Of a DNA stretch of 64,000 nucleotides, positions 40,671 through 48,744 are shown piece by piece; positions within the stretch are counted from its first letter, which is position 1; every line of letters starts with the position of its first letter. A program made the position numbers and the translations under genes. Source of the stretch: Candidatus Pelagibacter sp. (GTDB taxonomy: Bacteria; Pseudomonadota; Alphaproteobacteria; Pelagibacterales; Pelagibacteraceae). The notes under the pieces were generated by a model, which did not search any database, was not told where the DNA came from, and saw nothing but the letters and a program-made list of their open reading frames with translations. The DNA lies in the NCBI GenBank assembly GCA_028227525.1, contig JAOJAE010000003.1:30147-94146 (forward strand), written 5' to 3'.

Positions 40671-42101
40671 TTATTTCCAGCCAGTAACTGTTTTTACCTC
40701 AAGATACTCTTCAAGACCCCATACTCCACCTTCACGACCATTTCCAGATTGTTTATACCCTCCAAATGGAGTTCCTGCATCAGCAGCATTACCATTGATA
40801 TAAACACATCCTGATCTTAATTTTTGAGCAACACGGTGAGCTTTTACTTTATCTTCGGTTTGTAAATAGTTTCCTAAACCATAAGATGTATCATTAACAA
40901 TATTTATTGCCTCTTCTTCTGTATCAAATGGAATAATTGATAATACTGGACCAAAAATCTCTTCTTTAGCTATTCTCATTTCATTTGTTACGTTTGTAAA
41001 TATTGTTGGTTTAATAAAATAACCTTTGTTTAATCCATTAGGTAGCTCAGGCCCTCCAGCTGCTAATGTTGCTCCTTCAGAAATTCCACTTTCAATTAAA
41101 CTTATAATTTTATCATATTGTGTTTTTGAAATTACAGGACCAATGTGATCTCCCTTTTTTGAAGCTTGATCCACTTGAATTTTATTTGCCTCATCAACTG
41201 CATCGCTTACTGCTCTTTCATAAATAGATTTTTCTACCAACATTCTTGTTGGAGCATCACAAGACTGACCAGAATTACTCATTACATTTCGAATACCATC
41301 TCTTACCGCATCTTTATAACTATCAGCAAAAACAATATTTCCACCTTTGCCTCCAAGCTCAAGACACACTCTTTTAATAGTATCAGCTGCATTTTTTGAA
41401 ATTAATCTTCCAGCTCTTGTTGAGCCTGTAAAAGAAACCATATCAATGTCATGATGACTTGAAATTTGTGATCCAACTCCAACTCCATCTCCATTGACTA
41501 AATTAAATACTCCTTTTGGAAAGCCTACTTCATCAATCATTTCAGCAAATAACATGCCTGAAATAGGGGCTATTTCAGATGGTTTTAAAATCATAGTGCA
41601 ACCTGTAGCAAAAGCGGGCACAACTTTAAGAGCTATTTGATTAATAGGCCAGTTCCATGGTGTGATTAGTCCACAAACACCTATTGGTTCGTAATAAATA
41701 TGGTTATTAGATTTTTCATCAAAGTGCTCATCAAACTTAAATTCTTTTAATCTTAAAATAAAATCTTCCAAGTGAGCTTGACCTGATGCTGTTTGAACAT
41801 CAGTTGCCCAATCCATAGGAGCTCCCATCTCTAAGGAAATAGCTTCCGCCATTTCTGAAAATCTTTTTTTATAAATTGAGAGTAATTTTTCTAAATAATC
41901 TATACGTTCCTCTTTAGAGGTTTCTTTCCAGGTCTCAAATGCAGTTTTAGCAGCTTTAACTGCTAAATCAGTATCTTCTTTTGATCCTAAAGAAATAACT
42001 GCAAACGGATCTTCTGTACAAGGGTCGATAACATTACAATTATTTTCTTTATATGGATTTACCCATTCACCATTGATATAAAATTTTTTTTTATCTAACA
42101 T
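40671..42101 (-). CDS. NAD(P)-dependent aldehyde dehydrogenase
   Basis: The 476-residue enzyme has the full ALDH core: GVCGLITPWNWPINQIALKV, the catalytic Glu in CLELGGKGGNIVF and the catalytic Cys in SNSGQSCDAPTRM. It is a close paralogue of the enzyme at 55449-56885, with the same MLDKK start and long matching stretches. The neighbouring hydroxyisobutyrate-dehydrogenase-like gene and the ectoine-hydrolase-like gene suggest it may oxidise an aldehyde such as a semialdehyde. A DoeC-type aspartate-semialdehyde role is possible but unproven. Confidence 0.92.
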   Translation of the reverse strand: MLDKKKFYINGEWVNPYKENNCNVIDPCTEDPFAVISLGSKEDTDLAVKAAKTAFETWKETSKEERIDYLEKLLSIYKKRFSEMAEAISLEMGAPMDWATDVQTASGQAHLEDFILRLKEFKFDEHFDEKSNNHIYYEPIGVCGLITPWNWPINQIALKVVPAFATGCTMILKPSEIAPISGMLFAEMIDEVGFPKGVFNLVNGDGVGVGSQISSHHDIDMVSFTGSTRAGRLISKNAADTIKRVCLELGGKGGNIVFADSYKDAVRDGIRNVMSNSGQSCDAPTRMLVEKSIYERAVSDAVDEANKIQVDQASKKGDHIGPVISKTQYDKIISLIESGISEGATLAAGGPELPNGLNKGYFIKPTIFTNVTNEMRIAKEEIFGPVLSIIPFDTEEEAINIVNDTSYGLGNYLQTEDKVKAHRVAQKLRSGCVYINGNAADAGTPFGGYKQSGNGREGGVWGLEEYLEVKTVTGWK

Positions 42102-42123
42102 TTATTTTAACTTATCATAATTA

Positions 42124-43065
42124 TTATATTTCATATCCTTTTTCTTTGGGCTCATTATCAGTAAGCTCTTCTGGAAATCCACTTGCTCTAAAATTTATAT
42201 TATTTAAATCTTCCATTCTTTTAACAATCATTGATGACCAAGCTCTTGATCCATATTTTTTTTTACCATCTTTAAAAATCTCAACAACCTTTGGCGAAAT
42301 TTCTAATGGGGCTCCTAATTTTTTTGCTAAATCATCAAACAAGCCTGTATCTTTTAATACTAAATCCATTGTAAAATTTATATTATAAGAACCATTTAAT
42401 ATAACCTGGCTTTCTGTTTCGTGAACGAAAGAGTTTCCAGATGATACTGCAATTCCTTTGTAAGCTTTAGCAAGATCTAAATTTGATTTTTTTGCAACTG
42501 TCCATGCTTCACCAAGAGCAACTAAATGAACTGATGCTAAATAATTAGTTATAACTTTTAAAACTGTGGCACTACCTAGATCACCTGTATGTAATATTTT
42601 TCTACCCATAACTGTTAATGCAGGTAAAATTTTATCAAAAGCTTCTCTTGCTCCACCAACAAAAATTGCAATATTACCTGTTGCAGCTCTATGACATCCT
42701 CCGCTTACAGGCCCATCCAATGGAATAGCTTTTTTATCAATTATTTTTTTTCCAATTCTTTTTATTTCAGCTTCGTCCGTTGTACTCATCTCTAACCAAA
42801 TTTTATTTTCAGATAATCCATTGATTACTCCATCATCAGCCTCCATAACTTCTGCACAAATTTTAGGAGAGGGCAAGCAGGTAATAATTAAATCAACTTG
42901 TTCGGCAAGTTCTTTTGCTGAATTTGTAACTTTAGCTCCTTTATCTTTAAATGATTTAGTAAGATTTTCATCTAGGTCTCTAACTGTTAAATTAAAGTTA
43001 TTTCTCAATAAACTTCCTGCTAGTTTGCCACCAACATTACCCAATCCAATAAAACCAACCTTCAT
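42124..43065 (-). CDS. 3-hydroxyisobutyrate dehydrogenase-family oxidoreductase
   Basis: The 313-residue protein has the cofactor motif FIGLGNVGGKLAGSLL near residues 5-20, the substrate-binding signature DGPVSGGCHRAATGNIAIF near 118-136 and a catalytic Lys in TVLKVITNYLAS. It belongs to the beta-hydroxyacid dehydrogenases, which include 3-hydroxyisobutyrate, tartronate semialdehyde and 4-hydroxybutyrate types. A Cys replaces a usual small residue in VSGGC. AAGGAGATATT precedes the ATG. It is divergent from the EutA-like gene and 22 bases before the ALDH gene, so the pair may act in sequence. Confidence 0.88.
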   Translation of the reverse strand: MKVGFIGLGNVGGKLAGSLLRNNFNLTVRDLDENLTKSFKDKGAKVTNSAKELAEQVDLIITCLPSPKICAEVMEADDGVINGLSENKIWLEMSTTDEAEIKRIGKKIIDKKAIPLDGPVSGGCHRAATGNIAIFVGGAREAFDKILPALTVMGRKILHTGDLGSATVLKVITNYLASVHLVALGEAWTVAKKSNLDLAKAYKGIAVSSGNSFVHETESQVILNGSYNINFTMDLVLKDTGLFDDLAKKLGAPLEISPKVVEIFKDGKKKYGSRAWSSMIVKRMEDLNNINFRASGFPEELTDNEPKEKGYEI

Positions 43066-43125
43066 TAATATCTCCTTAATTTTGATGAATATTCAGAGAC
43101 TAATGTTATATTTGTTTTTGAAATT
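43066..43125. promoter_or_regulatory. 60-bp divergent promoter region
   Basis: This gap between the hydroxyacid dehydrogenase and EutA-like genes holds a 10-base palindrome, TGAATATTCA, at 43086-43095 and a TATATTT box. Palindromes this A+T-rich arise easily by chance, so a regulatory role is only suggested. Confidence 0.25.
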
Positions 43126-43869
43126 ATGCACTCTGTAAAAATTGAACCGAAATATTCAAATCTATCAAACCCAAGAGTTGGATTAATCGCATTAGCAACA
43201 GATTTTAGAATAGAGAAAGATTTTATAAGTGTCATCAAAGATCAGAATATAGATTTTTTTGTTAACAGAATTCATTGTTATTTTCCGCTAACAAGTGAAA
43301 ATTTAATCAAAATGTCAGGCACAGTAACTGAAATATCAGAAGATATTTTGCCTAATGAAAAGTTAGATTGTGTAGTTTACGGATGTACTTCAGGAACTAT
43401 TGCTGCAGGTTATGAAAATATTAAAAAGAAAGTTAATATAGCAAAACCTGAAGCAGAGGTTACCACACCAAGCACTGCAGCAATCAATGCCTTAAAAAAA
43501 ATGAAAATTAAAAAGATTGCAATCTTTACTCCTTATTCAAAAGCTTTAAATGATGAAGTAATTGATTATTTTAAAAGTGAAAATTTTGAAATTTCTTCAA
43601 ACGCTTATTTTGATATCTTAAATGATTTAGATATTGGTAAAGTGGATGAAGATTACTTATATGAAACATTATCAAAAATGGATTTAGGAGATGCAGATGC
43701 TCTTTTTATATCTTGTACAGCATTACCTGCTTTATCAATTATAGAGAAACTTGAAAAAAAATTAAATAAAGTTGTACTATCAAGCAACCAAGTTTTAATA
43801 TGGGATACATTACAATCAATTGGAAAAAAAGATTCAATAGAAGGTTTTGGTAAATTATTTAAAAATTAA
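43126..43869 (+). CDS. Asp/Glu racemase-superfamily protein, EutA/maleate-isomerase-like
   Basis: The 247-residue protein has the paired catalytic-type cysteines of this superfamily, in VVYGCTSGTIAAGYE near residue 87 and ADALFISCTALPAL near residue 197, as in maleate isomerase and arylmalonate decarboxylase. It resembles EutA, encoded beside the ectoine hydrolase gene in rhizobial ectoine catabolism clusters. Here too an ectoine-hydrolase-like gene follows, four bases later. The EutA reaction is not well established. A racemisation, isomerisation or decarboxylation of a small diacid or amino acid is likely. Confidence 0.8.
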   Translation: MHSVKIEPKYSNLSNPRVGLIALATDFRIEKDFISVIKDQNIDFFVNRIHCYFPLTSENLIKMSGTVTEISEDILPNEKLDCVVYGCTSGTIAAGYENIKKKVNIAKPEAEVTTPSTAAINALKKMKIKKIAIFTPYSKALNDEVIDYFKSENFEISSNAYFDILNDLDIGKVDEDYLYETLSKMDLGDADALFISCTALPALSIIEKLEKKLNKVVLSSNQVLIWDTLQSIGKKDSIEGFGKLFKN

Positions 43870-43873
43870 AGAT

Positions 43874-45040
43874 ATGGATTTTACAAAAGAAGAATATCAA
43901 CGAAGACTTAAAAAGGTTCAAAAAATGATGCAAGAAAAAGGCATCGAACTATTAATTTCTCATGACACGAATAATTTAAATTATTTAACTGGTTATGATG
44001 CTTGGTCTTTTTATTATGCACAATGCGCAATTGTTCATGTAAATGCAGATGAGCCATTGTGTTTTGTAAGAGCACAAGACTCAGGTGGAGCTTATATTAA
44101 AACTTACTTGAAAGATGAAAATATAATTGTTTATGACGAAGGTTATATTCATACATGGCCAAAACACCCTTATGATTATCTAGTTCAAGTAATTAAAGAG
44201 AGAAAATGGGATAAGCTTTCTGTTGGTGTGGAAATGGATGCTCATTATTATACAGCTTTTTGTCATGAAAAAATTAAACAAGGCTTACCCAACGCTAAAA
44301 TTGTAGACAGCGATAGACTTGTTAATTGGGCAAGATTAGTTAAATCAGATGCTGAAATTGGATTTATGAAATCTGCAGCATTAATTTCCGAAAAAGGAAT
44401 GAAAACTGCAATAGAGGTTATTAATCCTGGTGTTAGGCAGTGTGATGCGGTTGGAGAAATTCAAAAATCATTATTTTATGGAACAGAAGAGTTTGGGGGA
44501 GAGTATTCAAGTATTGCCACTTTACTTCCAACAGGAAAAGGAACTTCAGCTTCACATTTAACAGCTACTCAAGATAAATTTGTAGAAGGTGAGGCAACTA
44601 TTATTGAGCTGTCAGGAGTTTACAAAAGATACCATGCGCCAATGGCTAGAACGGTATTATTAGGTAAACCTGATCAGTTAAAAATTGATACAATGAAAAA
44701 AACCATTGAAGCATTGGAAATGGGTATTAGTGCAGTAAAACCTGGTAATACTGCAGACGATGTAGCACAAGCCTTTTGGAAAATATTGGATAAATACGGT
44801 ATCGATAAAAAATCAAGAACGGGATACTCAATAGGAATTGGTTATCCACCTGATTGGGGAGAGCATACTCTTAATATATATAAAGGAGACATGACTGTCC
44901 TAGAACCTAATGTGTGTTTTCATATGATTGCAGTAATGCAATTCGGTGATTGGGGAGTTGAAGCATCAGAAGCTATTAGAGTTACAGAAACTGGAAGTGA
45001 GTTATTTTGTAATATGAGTAAAGAATTACATATAAAATAA
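43874..45040 (+). CDS. doeA: M24-family hydrolase resembling ectoine hydrolase DoeA (EutD)
   Basis: From the ATG at 43874 the protein is 388 residues and begins MDFTKEEYQRRLKKVQ, aligning with the DoeA start. An upstream TTG would run into the preceding gene. Shared blocks with DoeA include LTGYDAWSFY, VGVEMDAHYY, LVNWARLVKS, ATLLPTGKG, GVYKRYHAPMART, IGYPPDWGEHTL and VEASEAIRVTE. DoeA opens the ectoine ring to N-acetyl-2,4-diaminobutyrate. It has the creatinase-like pseudo-metal site rather than the full metal set. No DoeB gene is adjacent. Substrate by similarity only. Confidence 0.8.
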   Translation: MDFTKEEYQRRLKKVQKMMQEKGIELLISHDTNNLNYLTGYDAWSFYYAQCAIVHVNADEPLCFVRAQDSGGAYIKTYLKDENIIVYDEGYIHTWPKHPYDYLVQVIKERKWDKLSVGVEMDAHYYTAFCHEKIKQGLPNAKIVDSDRLVNWARLVKSDAEIGFMKSAALISEKGMKTAIEVINPGVRQCDAVGEIQKSLFYGTEEFGGEYSSIATLLPTGKGTSASHLTATQDKFVEGEATIIELSGVYKRYHAPMARTVLLGKPDQLKIDTMKKTIEALEMGISAVKPGNTADDVAQAFWKILDKYGIDKKSRTGYSIGIGYPPDWGEHTLNIYKGDMTVLEPNVCFHMIAVMQFGDWGVEASEAIRVTETGSELFCNMSKELHIK

Positions 45041-45079
45041 ATTACTTGATTATCAATCTAACAAATGTTTTAAAGTACT

Positions 45080-46165
45080 ATGCCTAATGATCACTTTGTA
45101 AGATTCGAAAATGTAGATAAAAGTTACGACGGCAAACAACTTGTAGTTAAAGGCTTAGATCTAGACATTGCTGAAGGAGAGTTTGTTACAATGCTTGGAC
45201 CCTCTGGTTCAGGTAAAACTACATGCTTGATGATGTTAGCTGGATTTGAAACTCCAACTAATGGACAAATTTATTTAGACAATAAAGTAATCTCAGATAT
45301 CCCTCCTCATAAAAGAGGAATTGGAATGGTGTTTCAAAACTATGCTTTGTTTCCTCATATGACCGTATATGAAAACTTAGCTTTTCCATTAAGAGTTAGA
45401 AAAATTCCAAAAGATGAAGCAGATAAAAAAGTTGATAAGGCATTATCAATGGTATCTCTTCAAGGTTTTGAAGCTAGAATGCCAATGCAATTATCTGGTG
45501 GCCAACAACAAAGAGTTGCTGTTGCAAGATCATTGGTATTTGATCCACAATTAGTTTTAATGGATGAACCCTTAGGGGCATTAGATAAAAATTTAAGAGA
45601 AAGTATGCAGTATGAAATAAAACATATTCATGAAAGTATTGGTGTAACAGTTGTTTACGTTACTCACGATCAAACAGAGGCATTAACGATGTCTAATAGA
45701 ATTGCAGTATTCAATGACGGAAAAGTTCAGCAGCTTTCAAGTCCAGATGAATTATATGAAAGACCAGTAAACTCATTTGTTGCAGAATTTATTGGAGAAA
45801 ATAATACTTTTGCAGGTGAGGTATCTGATGTTTCGGGTGACAAATGTAAAGTAAAATTAAATTCAGGAGATGAAATTTTAGCAAACCCAATTGTTGCAAA
45901 AGCTAAAGGTGACAAAACTACAATATCTCTTAGACCTGAAAGAGCTTTAATCGACTCAGAGACCAAGATGGATAATAATCACAAAGGTAAAATTGAAGAA
46001 GTGATTTATCATGGAGATCATACAAGATTAAGAGTAAATTTATTAGGAAACGATCAATTTATTCTTAAAGTTCCAAATAGCTCAAGTAGAATGGATATTA
46101 AAGTAGGTAGAGAAGTTAATATTGGTTGGAATAGTGTTGATTGTAGAGCTCTAGATCCAAAATAA
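45080..46165 (+). CDS. potA: PotA-type ABC transporter ATPase
   Basis: The 361-residue ATPase has Walker A GPSGSGKTT near residues 40-48, signature LSGGQQQRVAVARSL, Walker B LVLMDEPLGALDKNL and a C-terminal TOBE_2 region, the PotA/FbpC-type layout. It precedes the binding-protein gene by 135 bases and is separated from doeA by 39 bases, so it may be read from the doeA promoter. It powers the PotB/PotC channel. Polyamines are typical substrates, though this family also moves other cationic solutes. Confidence 0.92.
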   Translation: MPNDHFVRFENVDKSYDGKQLVVKGLDLDIAEGEFVTMLGPSGSGKTTCLMMLAGFETPTNGQIYLDNKVISDIPPHKRGIGMVFQNYALFPHMTVYENLAFPLRVRKIPKDEADKKVDKALSMVSLQGFEARMPMQLSGGQQQRVAVARSLVFDPQLVLMDEPLGALDKNLRESMQYEIKHIHESIGVTVVYVTHDQTEALTMSNRIAVFNDGKVQQLSSPDELYERPVNSFVAEFIGENNTFAGEVSDVSGDKCKVKLNSGDEILANPIVAKAKGDKTTISLRPERALIDSETKMDNNHKGKIEEVIYHGDHTRLRVNLLGNDQFILKVPNSSSRMDIKVGREVNIGWNSVDCRALDPK

Positions 46166-46193
46166 TCATTTATAATCATTTATAATTATTTAC
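46164..46193. repeat. Three imperfect 10-bp tandem repeats upstream of potD
   Basis: AATCATTTAT at 46164-46173 and 46174-46183 are identical, and AATTATTTAC at 46184-46193 differs at two positions. The ten-base period places the A/T tracts on one face of the helix. The first copy overlaps the potA stop. An upstream promoter element or protein site is possible. Confidence 0.5.
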
Positions 46194-46201
46194 ATAACAG
46201 A

Positions 46202-46256
46202 TTAGTCAATTTAACCATAATCAACTGTTGACTAAGCTAATCTATATTGTTTTAAT
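46202..46256 (+). promoter_or_regulatory. potD promoter with overlapping operator-like dyads
   Basis: TTGACT at 46228-46233 and TTTAAT at 46251-46256, spaced by 17 bases, each match the sigma-70 consensus at five of six positions. The -35 box lies in the right arm of an inverted repeat, TTAGTCAA at 46202-46209 and TTGACTAA at 46228-46235. A shorter dyad, TCAAC-T-GTTGA at 46221-46231, overlaps the same -35. Repressor control is inference. Confidence 0.55.
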
Positions 46257-46274
46257 TTAACTTTATAAAAACTA

Positions 46275-46286
46275 AACGTTAACGTT
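46275..46286. promoter_or_regulatory. 12-bp palindrome AACGTTAACGTT in potD leader
   Basis: This perfect palindrome centred on GTTAAC ends 14 bases before the potD ATG, just before the AGGAG ribosome site at 46291-46295. The livK-like gene has a GTTAAC palindrome at exactly the same distance from its ATG. It falls downstream of the predicted transcription start, so it could act as an operator or as leader RNA structure. Confidence 0.4.
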
Positions 46287-46300
46287 AAATAGGAGAATAA

Positions 46301-47422
46301 ATGAAAAAATTAAGTAAATTATTACTTGCTCTTTCTTTTGTACTTTCTGTAACAACTTCAGCATTTGCAGTTACTGTAGTGTCTTGGGGTGGAGCTTACA
46401 CAGAGTCACAAAAATTGGGTTACGGTGATCCTACAGCAGCAAAACTTGGAATACCTGTTAATTGGGTAGACTACACTGGTGGATTATCAGAAATTAAAGC
46501 TCAAAAAGAAGCTGGAAAAATAACTTGGGACATCATCGATGTGTACGCAAAAGATACAATCATTGGATGTGACGAAGGTATTTTCCATGAATTCGATTTT
46601 GATAAAGATTTTGCACCTGCTCCAGATGGAACACCTGCAAGTCAAGACTTCTTTACAGGCATGCCTTCAAAATGTGCAGTTGGAAACATTCTGTACTCTT
46701 GGAACTATGCTTACAATGATGCAACAATTGGTGATAAAAAACCAAGCACATTGAAAGACTTTTTTAATACTAGCAAGTTCCCTGGTAAAAGAGCTATTTA
46801 CAAAGGTGCAATGTCTAACTTAGAAATTGCTATCACTGCGGACGGTGTAAACCCTGGTAAAGGTTCTGACTTAACTTACAGAAAACTTGAAGCAGATGGC
46901 GGTATTGATAGAGCTATGAACAAGCTTAAAGCACTTTGTACAGATCCAAATGGTGGATGTGTATTCTGGAATGCTGGAGCTCAACCACCAGAACTACTAG
47001 CTAATGGTGAAGTAGTAATGGCAACTGGTTGGAATGGTAGATTCTTCAATGCACAAATGGAAGGAACTCCACTTGTACAAGTATGGGATGGACAAATTCT
47101 TGACTATGAATACTTTGCATTAGTTAAAGATGGCCCAGGTTATGCTGATGGTTCAGCTATGAAAGTACTTAGAGAAATGACAAGCACTGAAATGCTAGCA
47201 GGAAGTGCTAAGTACATCGCATACGCACCTTGGAGAAAATCTTCAATTGCTATTATGGAAGCAGGAGAGCCTTGGTTTAAAGATGGCAAGACTAACATGG
47301 TACCACATATGCCAACAGCTCCGGCTAACACTAAAAAATACATCCTAATGAACCCTGATTTCTGGGCAGATAACCAAGATGAAATCGGTGAGAAGTGGGA
47401 AGCTATGAAAGCTGGACTATAA
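46301..47422 (+). CDS. potD: PotD-type periplasmic binding protein
   Basis: The 373-residue protein starts with a signal peptide (MKKLSKLLLALSFVLSVTTSAFA) followed by VTVVSWGGAYTESQKLGYG, the usual opening of PotD/PotF-type proteins. Later blocks include WDIIDVYAKDTIIGCDEGIFHEFD and NPDFWADNQDEIGEKWEAMK. It would deliver a polyamine or related cationic solute to PotB/PotC. It has its own promoter and a terminator hairpin directly after, fitting high expression. Confidence 0.9.
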   Translation: MKKLSKLLLALSFVLSVTTSAFAVTVVSWGGAYTESQKLGYGDPTAAKLGIPVNWVDYTGGLSEIKAQKEAGKITWDIIDVYAKDTIIGCDEGIFHEFDFDKDFAPAPDGTPASQDFFTGMPSKCAVGNILYSWNYAYNDATIGDKKPSTLKDFFNTSKFPGKRAIYKGAMSNLEIAITADGVNPGKGSDLTYRKLEADGGIDRAMNKLKALCTDPNGGCVFWNAGAQPPELLANGEVVMATGWNGRFFNAQMEGTPLVQVWDGQILDYEYFALVKDGPGYADGSAMKVLREMTSTEMLAGSAKYIAYAPWRKSSIAIMEAGEPWFKDGKTNMVPHMPTAPANTKKYILMNPDFWADNQDEIGEKWEAMKAGL

Positions 47423-47457
47423 TTTAGTTTTATAGAATAGTTTTTTATACTATATTG

Positions 47458-47485
47458 AAAGGGCAGTTATTTATAACTGCCCTTT
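47458..47485 (+). terminator. Intercistronic terminator after potD
   Basis: AAAGGGCAGTTAT at 47458-47470 is complementary to ATAACTGCCCTTT at 47473-47485; a stem of about 11-12 pairs with a small loop is realistic. A T run continues to 47488, just before the potB ATG at 47492. Most transcripts should end here, with some read-through to potBC. Confidence 0.9.
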
Positions 47486-47491
47486 TTTATT

Positions 47492-48739
47492 ATGAGCAAA
47501 AAACAAATATTATCATCTGACGGTATACCCTTAGAGGAAAGCCTTAAAAAAGCTGAGAGAAAAAATAAGTTAAAAGCTGTTTTATTAGTTGCTCCATTAT
47601 TTTTATTTATTTTAATTATTTACATTTTTCCAATTGGCGACATGTTATTTAGAAGTGTTGATGACCGTATGATCACTAAAATGCTTCCAAATACATTCAA
47701 AGCAATAGAAAAATGGGATGGAAAAGATTTACCAGAAGAGCCAGTTTACAAAGGACTGTATGATGATTTAACTTATTTGAAGAAAAATAAAACTTACGGA
47801 AAGATTATAGCAAGATTAAACTATGAAAAAGGTGGCTTTAGTAGCTTAATAAAAAAAACAGTTAGAAAAATTGATAAATTCGAAGAAGGAAATTATAAAG
47901 AACAGTTTATCAAAGTTCATAAAAGATGGGGTCAAAGTGAATATTTGATAGCTTTGAAAAATACAGCTCCTAATTGGTCATACGCTAAATATTTAAAAGG
48001 AATTGATAGAAAATTTGATCAAGATAGAAATATAATCCAAGTACCAGAAGATAGAAGAATACACAAAACTTTATGGCTAAGAACATTAAATGTTGCCTTT
48101 TGGGTCACCATATTCTGCTTTATTCTTGCTTATCCAATTTCTCATTTGTTAGCTACTTTACCAATGAAATACAGTAACTTATTAATGATTTGTGTGTTAC
48201 TTCCTTTCTGGACCTCACTACTGGTTAGAACTTCTAGTTGGATGGTTTTACTTCAACAACAGGGACCCATAAATGATTTAATTGTTTGGATTGGTTTAGC
48301 CGCCGATGATAACAGGCCTGAATTAATGTATAATGTGATAGGGACTTTTGTTGCAATGACACAAATATTATTACCTTTTATGGTTTTACCTCTTTATAGT
48401 GTTATGAAAACTATATCACCTAGCTTGATGAGAGCTGGAAAATCATTAGGAGGAACGCCACTTATATCTTTTGTAAAGATTTATTTTCCATTAACAATCC
48501 CAGGAATTGGTGCTGGATGTCTATTAGTATTTATTTTAGCCATAGGATATTACATTACTCCTGCTTTAGTTGGTGGCGCAAGTGGATCTCTAATTAGTAA
48601 TACAATTGCTTATCATATGAAAAGTTCGCTAGATTGGGCTTTTGCTTCTGCTCTTGGAACGATGCTATTAGTAGGAGTTTTAGCAATTTACTGGGTTTAC
48701 AACAAACTTGTTGGAATAGATAATATCAAATTAGGATAA
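47492..48739 (+). CDS. potB: PotB-type ABC permease with long periplasmic insertion
   Basis: The 415-residue protein has a first span at about residues 28-48, then a 140-residue, Lys-rich polar stretch (about 50-190), then the normal five-span permease core. The coupling loop is MRAGKSLGGTPLISFVKIYFP. Standard PotB proteins are about 280-300 residues, so the insertion is the notable feature. Long-insert PotB relatives are known in alphaproteobacteria. The insertion is probably periplasmic and may contact PotD. Confidence 0.88.
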   Translation: MSKKQILSSDGIPLEESLKKAERKNKLKAVLLVAPLFLFILIIYIFPIGDMLFRSVDDRMITKMLPNTFKAIEKWDGKDLPEEPVYKGLYDDLTYLKKNKTYGKIIARLNYEKGGFSSLIKKTVRKIDKFEEGNYKEQFIKVHKRWGQSEYLIALKNTAPNWSYAKYLKGIDRKFDQDRNIIQVPEDRRIHKTLWLRTLNVAFWVTIFCFILAYPISHLLATLPMKYSNLLMICVLLPFWTSLLVRTSSWMVLLQQQGPINDLIVWIGLAADDNRPELMYNVIGTFVAMTQILLPFMVLPLYSVMKTISPSLMRAGKSLGGTPLISFVKIYFPLTIPGIGAGCLLVFILAIGYYITPALVGGASGSLISNTIAYHMKSSLDWAFASALGTMLLVGVLAIYWVYNKLVGIDNIKLG

Positions 48740-48744
48740 TAATT

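Noticed and set aside
43847..43873. Upstream TTG start for the DoeA-like gene
   Set aside because: It would begin inside the preceding gene; the ATG at 43874 aligns with DoeA and follows the previous stop by four bases.
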